A DNA stretch of 64,000 nt, taken from contig JAAONU010000014.1 of assembly GCA_012932295.1 (NCBI GenBank), forward strand, positions 32,519,977 to 32,583,976, written 5' to 3'. Origin of the DNA: Cyclina sinensis. Its lineage: Eukaryota; Mollusca; Bivalvia; Venerida; Veneridae. The notes beneath the pieces were generated by a model. The model did not search any database. It was not told the origin of the DNA and worked only from the letters and a program-made list of their open reading frames with translations. Positions 59,900 through 64,000 of this stretch are shown here, in pieces; position 1 is the first letter of the stretch; each line of letters starts with the position of its first letter. The position numbers and the translations under genes are program-made.

Positions 59900-59980
59900 A
59901 GTATTATGTAGTCTGGATTACCTGCCCCTGACACTACGTTATCGAAGTATATTAGGCAGGGAACCAGACTAAGTATTATG
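59900..59980. mobile_element. palindromic micro-MITE copy 2, 63 bp, inverted, with 9-bp duplication
   Basis: The element 59909-59971 is the reverse complement of copy 1 without the 10-bp loop insert and otherwise identical. AGTATTATG flanks both sides (59900-59908 and 59972-59980). Confidence 0.85.
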
Positions 59981-60389
59981 TAGCTGTGAAATAACGTATA
60001 CTGGTGGAACTACAAACATGTTAAATCATTTACGCTTCAAGCATCCTTATGAAATCAGACCAGTCTATATAATTTCAAGAAGAAAAAAAGATATATGAAC
60101 TGTTATACACGTTTTAAACTTGATATTGCATTAATTAAAACGTTATAAAATATAATGTTGATTTCATTTGTTTATTGGTTATTCTAAGTTACCTCCCTTG
60201 CAGTCCTATTTATAGTTACACATCTATGAATTTAAATAGAAAACGAAAGTAGCATGCAGACGGTGTTAATATTGTGTTAAAATTTTTGAAGATCATTGGA
60301 AATCATACGAGTAACCGAGTACTCGATCGGAAAAATGACCGAGTACTCGAGTATTGATTTTGGTATTCGTTGCCATCCCTACTTTTAAA

Positions 60390-61305
60390 AGATTGACATA
60401 TTTAACTCCCTTTTCTGTTTGGACATCAATACCTTTAAAGTTGTGTTACCACAATAATTCTGTTACCTGACCAAACTAAAGTAATAATCTTTTTATACTG
60501 AATTCATTAAAGATTTTAACAGAAACTAAAAGGACCTGTATCCAGTCTATTTCCTAGGTGTGCTTTCAAGAACAAACTTCATCATGCCACACTTTATGGA
60601 AGGCATATTGTGTTGATCTTGTCTCTACATAAATCTTTTATGTCTAACTCCTCATTCATCTTTTGGAGACTTTGCTTCAAACTTTCACAGTTGAATAACT
60701 TTATGTCCAGATTTTTTTTACTGTGATTATTGTCCTTTGTATCTTCTGCCACATGCTCTTAAAAACACATCAAAGTGTGGGCATCCATATCCTGTGGACT
60801 GATTTTTTGTTTATACCAAAATCATGTGTCTAACAAGCTGTGACTGCCTCTGTGTTCCAGCGATTGTCACCAACTTACAGGTCAAGTACTGTATTCAAAT
60901 ATCCAATTTCCATGAATCCCACTGAACATACATTTCTTGAAAGGTGAAAGATAGTGGAACAAGCATCTTATACTGGTAAAGTAAATTGCCAGCCTCTCTA
61001 CATGAAACTCTTTTGAAGGGATTAAACAGTATTATAAGAGGGTCACACTTCATACTAGCTAAACTGTTCTAAATCGTTCTGTGGTCGCCTGGTTGAGATT
61101 TCAGACTTGTTCATATCAGTACCTCTAATACAGGGTGCAACTAATGACCTATGTGAGAAAGTCAACAGGTTTCAGAATAAGATCTTGTGCTTCTTAGGAA
61201 ATTGTACAGATTGCTTAACTAAATTTCTGAAAAACTGCACTGGTTGGTTTTTTAGTTTCAAACTTTGGCATCATAGATTAGAAATCTTTAGCAAGCCTCA
61301 CTTTT
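60390..61305. other. interval without supported gene
   Basis: A plus-strand frame at 61107-61316 (69 codons) has no family resemblance. I see nothing else. Confidence 0.3.
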
Positions 61306-61309
61306 TATA

Positions 61310-62345
61310 TGCCTGAAGGGGGCATATTATGTTATGGTCCAGGGCGTCCATCCATCCGTCTGTAAGCAATTTGGTTTCTGGAGGATAACTTGAGTACTCT
61401 TTGGCCTACAGTTATTACCTTCATGTGATTATTGCCCACATTGAGTGGATGACCCCTATAGATTTTGGAGTCAGTAGGTCAAAGGACAAGGTCACATAGA
61501 CCTTAACATTGAAAACAATTTCTGCCATGTAACTCGACAATCATTTGTTGTAGAGACTTCAAACTTTATATTGTGATTGCACACGTTCAGTGGATGACTC
61601 CTATACATTTTGGGTTCAGTATGTGAAAGGACAAGGTCAGAGTGACCTAAATGTTTCGATTCATTTACACTCTGTAACTTGACAACCATTTGTCCTAGAG
61701 ACTTCAGTATTCATACAGTGGTTGCACATATTGAGTGAATAACCTCTATTGATTTTGGGGTCAGTAGGTCAAAGGTCAAGGTCACAGTGATCTAAATGTT
61801 TAGAATTATTTACACTGTTACTTGACAACCATTTGTCATAGACTTCAAAATTTATGTAATGGTTGTGCTCATTAAATTATTGACCCCTTTTGATTTTGGA
61901 GTCAGTAGGTCAAAGGTCAAGGTGACATTGACCTTAACATTGAAAACCATTTCCACCATGTAACTTGACAATCATTTGTTGTAGAGACTTCAAACTTAAT
62001 ATCATGATTGCACACATTCAGTGGATGATCCCTATACATTTTGGGATCAGTATGTCAAAGCTTAGGGTCACAGTGACCTAAATGTTTAGAATCATTACCA
62101 CTCTGTAACTTGTCAAAGGTTTTTCATAGAGACTTCAAAATTCATATATTGGTTGCACACATTGAGTGAATGAATCCTATTGATTTTAGGGTCAGTAGGT
62201 CAAAAGTAAAAAAATTCAAAAGTCAAAGCAAATCATTTAATCTTAAAGCCTAAGGTTTCTTTCCTTATATCACAAATGCACCATTACTTAGAAAACACAT
62301 CCTTTGGGCATATAATGCTCCACTGAGCGGAGCTCTTGTCAAATA
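61310..62345 (+). repeat. bounded tandem repeat block, about 143-bp monomers in a three-monomer higher-order unit (431 bp)
   Basis: 'atatgcctgaagggggcat' at the left and 'gggcatataatgctccactg' at the right bound the block, as in an abundant bivalve repeat. Monomers 1 and 4, 2 and 5, and 3 and 6 resemble each other most, for example 'gtggatga(c)tcccctatacatttt'-type starts at 61590 and 62021. Each monomer carries 'cagta(g)gtcaaaggtcaaggtcac' or a variant. Confidence 0.75.
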
Positions 62346-62725
62346 ATTGGAAAGTGATGGGATTTTTCAACTGCCCAGAAGCAATTGTTTTCACTTTTGC
62401 AACCTGTAAAGAACACAATCATTCGGAACACCTCAGGCAACTACAGTAAGGCACCTCGGAAATAATGTGGTAGGTGCCATGTTAGACTATTTTTTAATAC
62501 AGGTGGTGTCTGCTAAACTGAAAACATTTTTTAAAGCCTCCAACTGTTTATACTTTGAATTAACATTTATTTTCATTTTTTTCTAATGCATAAGACAAAC
62601 ACTGCTTGAGTTCTGCCATGTTTGTTTTTTTTTTTTTATTTAAGCTTGGACCAAATACCATTTGGTGTATTCATACACTTACATACTAGGTCTTTATACA
62701 AAGTTGTCGGAAAAGGCCGAGTTGT
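62346..62725. other. interval without supported feature
   Basis: AT-rich, with a T11 run near 62627. I see nothing in it. Confidence 0.3.
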
Positions 62726-62729
62726 TATG

Positions 62730-62885
62730 ATTGGAACACAATTAGCCTTTGCATCCATGCAGATAGATCATGGTCTACACTGATTACTACTAGTATGCAG
62801 TCAGTAAGTTTTTAATGACAACCCTTTTAAATTATCATTGTCCAAACTGAATGATGGGCCATTTTAAGAAATTCGAGGGTTGAAC
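62730..62885. repeat. degraded inverted copy of the TTAACCC MITE family
   Basis: 'gcagtcagtaagtttttaat', 'aattatcattgtccaaactg' and 'aatgatgggccattttaag' match, in reverse orientation, the interior of 4171-4365 ('agtaaattttcaat', 'gtccaaattgaaagc', 'gtccattttaga'). Confidence 0.45.
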
Positions 62886-63344
62886 TAATCAAAACTGATG
62901 CCTCTGCCAAGTCTGTTGCAGAAAGTTTATCTCAGAGACTTAAACATGGGTACAATCATTTTTTCTTTCAAAAGAAAACAAACAGAAAATTCATTTGATT
63001 TTTTGTATTTTTGCATCATTATGAAGTCACTTCTGTGACCTCATTATAATATTTGAGTATATTCCATACACTCCTATACAAAACTATACAAAAATTATCA
63101 ACAAAACATGGTAAGTAAAACAAGAAACATGGCAATGCCACGAAACCAGGTTTTCAAAAATGTTGTTCTGATTCTATACTATAGTATGAATTTTGGAATG
63201 AAGATTGCTATGAATATTCAAAAGATTATAACATGACATGAAGGAAAAGATAATATTCATGAGAATACATGATAATGAGTAGGATGTAAATTTCGGCTAA
63301 CAATACTGTCTGCAAGGAGTATACTTAATAATGAGACAACAATT

Positions 63345-64000
63345 TCTGCACGTCATCTTGATGTGGTAAACATTTGTCTGAAGTTTCATCAAAATTCTTC
63401 AAAGGGTTGAAGAGTTACAGAGCGGACAGGATTTTCAATGTTAATGTCACTGTGACCTTGACCTTGGAGCCATCAAAATTCTTCAAAGGGTTGAAGAGTT
63501 ACAGAGCGGACAGGATTTTCAATGTTAATGTCACTGTGACCTTGACCTTGGAGCCAGCCATGCGGAACATGCGTTCTGCACATCATCTTGATGTGGTAAA
63601 CATTTGTCTGAAGTTTCATCAAAATTCTTCAAAGGGTTGAAGAGTTACAGAGCGGACAGGATTTTCAATGTTAATGTCACTGTGACCTTGACCTTGGAGC
63701 CAGCCATGCGGAACATGCGTTCTGCACGTCATCTTGATGTGGTAAACATTTGTCTGAAGTTTCATCAAAATTCTTCAAAGGGTTGAAGAGTTACAGAGCG
63801 GACAGGATTTTCAATGTTAATGTCACTGTGACCTTGACCTTGGAGCCAGCCATGCAGAACATGCGTTCTGCACGTCATCTTGATGTGGTAAACATTTGTC
63901 TGAAGTTTCATCAAAATTCTTCAAAGGGTTGAAGAGTTACAGAGCGGACAGGATTTTCAATGTTAATGTCACTGTGACCTTGACCTTAGAGCCAGCCATG
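63345..64000 (+). repeat. near-identical 146-bp tandem array running off the right edge
   Basis: The marker 'gtaaacatttgtctgaagt' occurs at 63366, 63596, 63742 and 63888. The spacing is 146 bp except for the first interval (230 = 146 + 84), where an 84-bp sub-unit ('catcaaaattcttcaaaggg' at 63387 and 63471) is duplicated. Units differ at only a few bases. Frames of 60-88 codons here arise from the repeat. Confidence 0.93.

Larger units (their letters stand above)
59155..60389. mobile_element. hAT MITE, 1,219 bp, with perfect 8-bp target duplication
   Basis: TAGGGATGGCAACGAGTAAC at the left and the inverted copy ending GTTGCCATCCCTA at the right bound 59163-60381. CTTTTAAA flanks both sides exactly, the 8 bp expected for hAT. 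The palindrome-like CGAGTACTCG occurs just inside the left end and twice inside the right end. There is no transposase. Confidence 0.88.

Noticed and set aside
63374..63932. Three related plus-strand frames of 60-88 codons
   Set aside because: By-products of the tandem array. No start context, no family.

Overview
The window reads as nuclear DNA of a marine mollusc, most likely a heterodont (venerid-like) bivalve. It is AT-rich, with long gene-poor stretches and intron-containing genes that use canonical GT/AG sites. It is dense in repeats I associate with bivalve genomes: TTAACCCTTA-ended MITEs, roughly 145-bp monomers rich in AGGTCA-type motifs, tRNA-derived SINEs, and hAT and non-LTR relics. 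The species call is inference. No search was run.

Four cellular genes can be supported. (1) The first two coding exons of beta-sarcoglycan (SGCB) lie on the minus strand at 53-2265 and run off the left edge. Most of the intron between them is one transposon nested inside another. (2) A SPATA18/MIEAP (mitochondria-eating protein) homologue lies on the minus strand at 4828-13186, with seven exons and a missing 5' end. Its last intron is almost filled by a 5'-truncated non-LTR retrotransposon in the opposite orientation. (3) Nocturnin (NOCT) lies on the minus strand at 19247-20787 as two coding exons with an intact EEP-type catalytic domain. (4) A seven-cadherin-repeat protocadherin lies on the plus strand at 51792-58122. 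A single 2.7-kb exon encodes the whole ectodomain and membrane segment, and two further exons encode the cytoplasmic tail. That tail carries an RVxF-type motif like the PP1-docking CM3 motif of vertebrate delta-1 protocadherins.

Between NOCT and the protocadherin there are about 31 kb in which I see no convincing gene. The region holds SINEs, MITEs, microsatellites, a 30-bp minisatellite (43.7-44.3 kb) and LINE relics. From 58.1 kb to the right edge there is a protocadherin 3' UTR and then a 1.2-kb hAT MITE with a perfect 8-bp target duplication. Inside that MITE are two independent insertions of a 63-73 bp palindromic element, each with a perfect 9-bp duplication. After it come a three-monomer higher-order repeat and a nearly homogeneous 146-bp tandem array that runs off the window.

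The most unusual structures are: two unrelated elements that combine terminal inverted repeats with an internal tRNA-like Pol III promoter; the 63-73 bp palindromic micro-element; and the protocadherin tail exon whose splice donor lies inside the first unit of a degenerate tandem array. The genes share no operon-like logic. They are independent eukaryotic genes whose introns and flanks are shaped by transposons.
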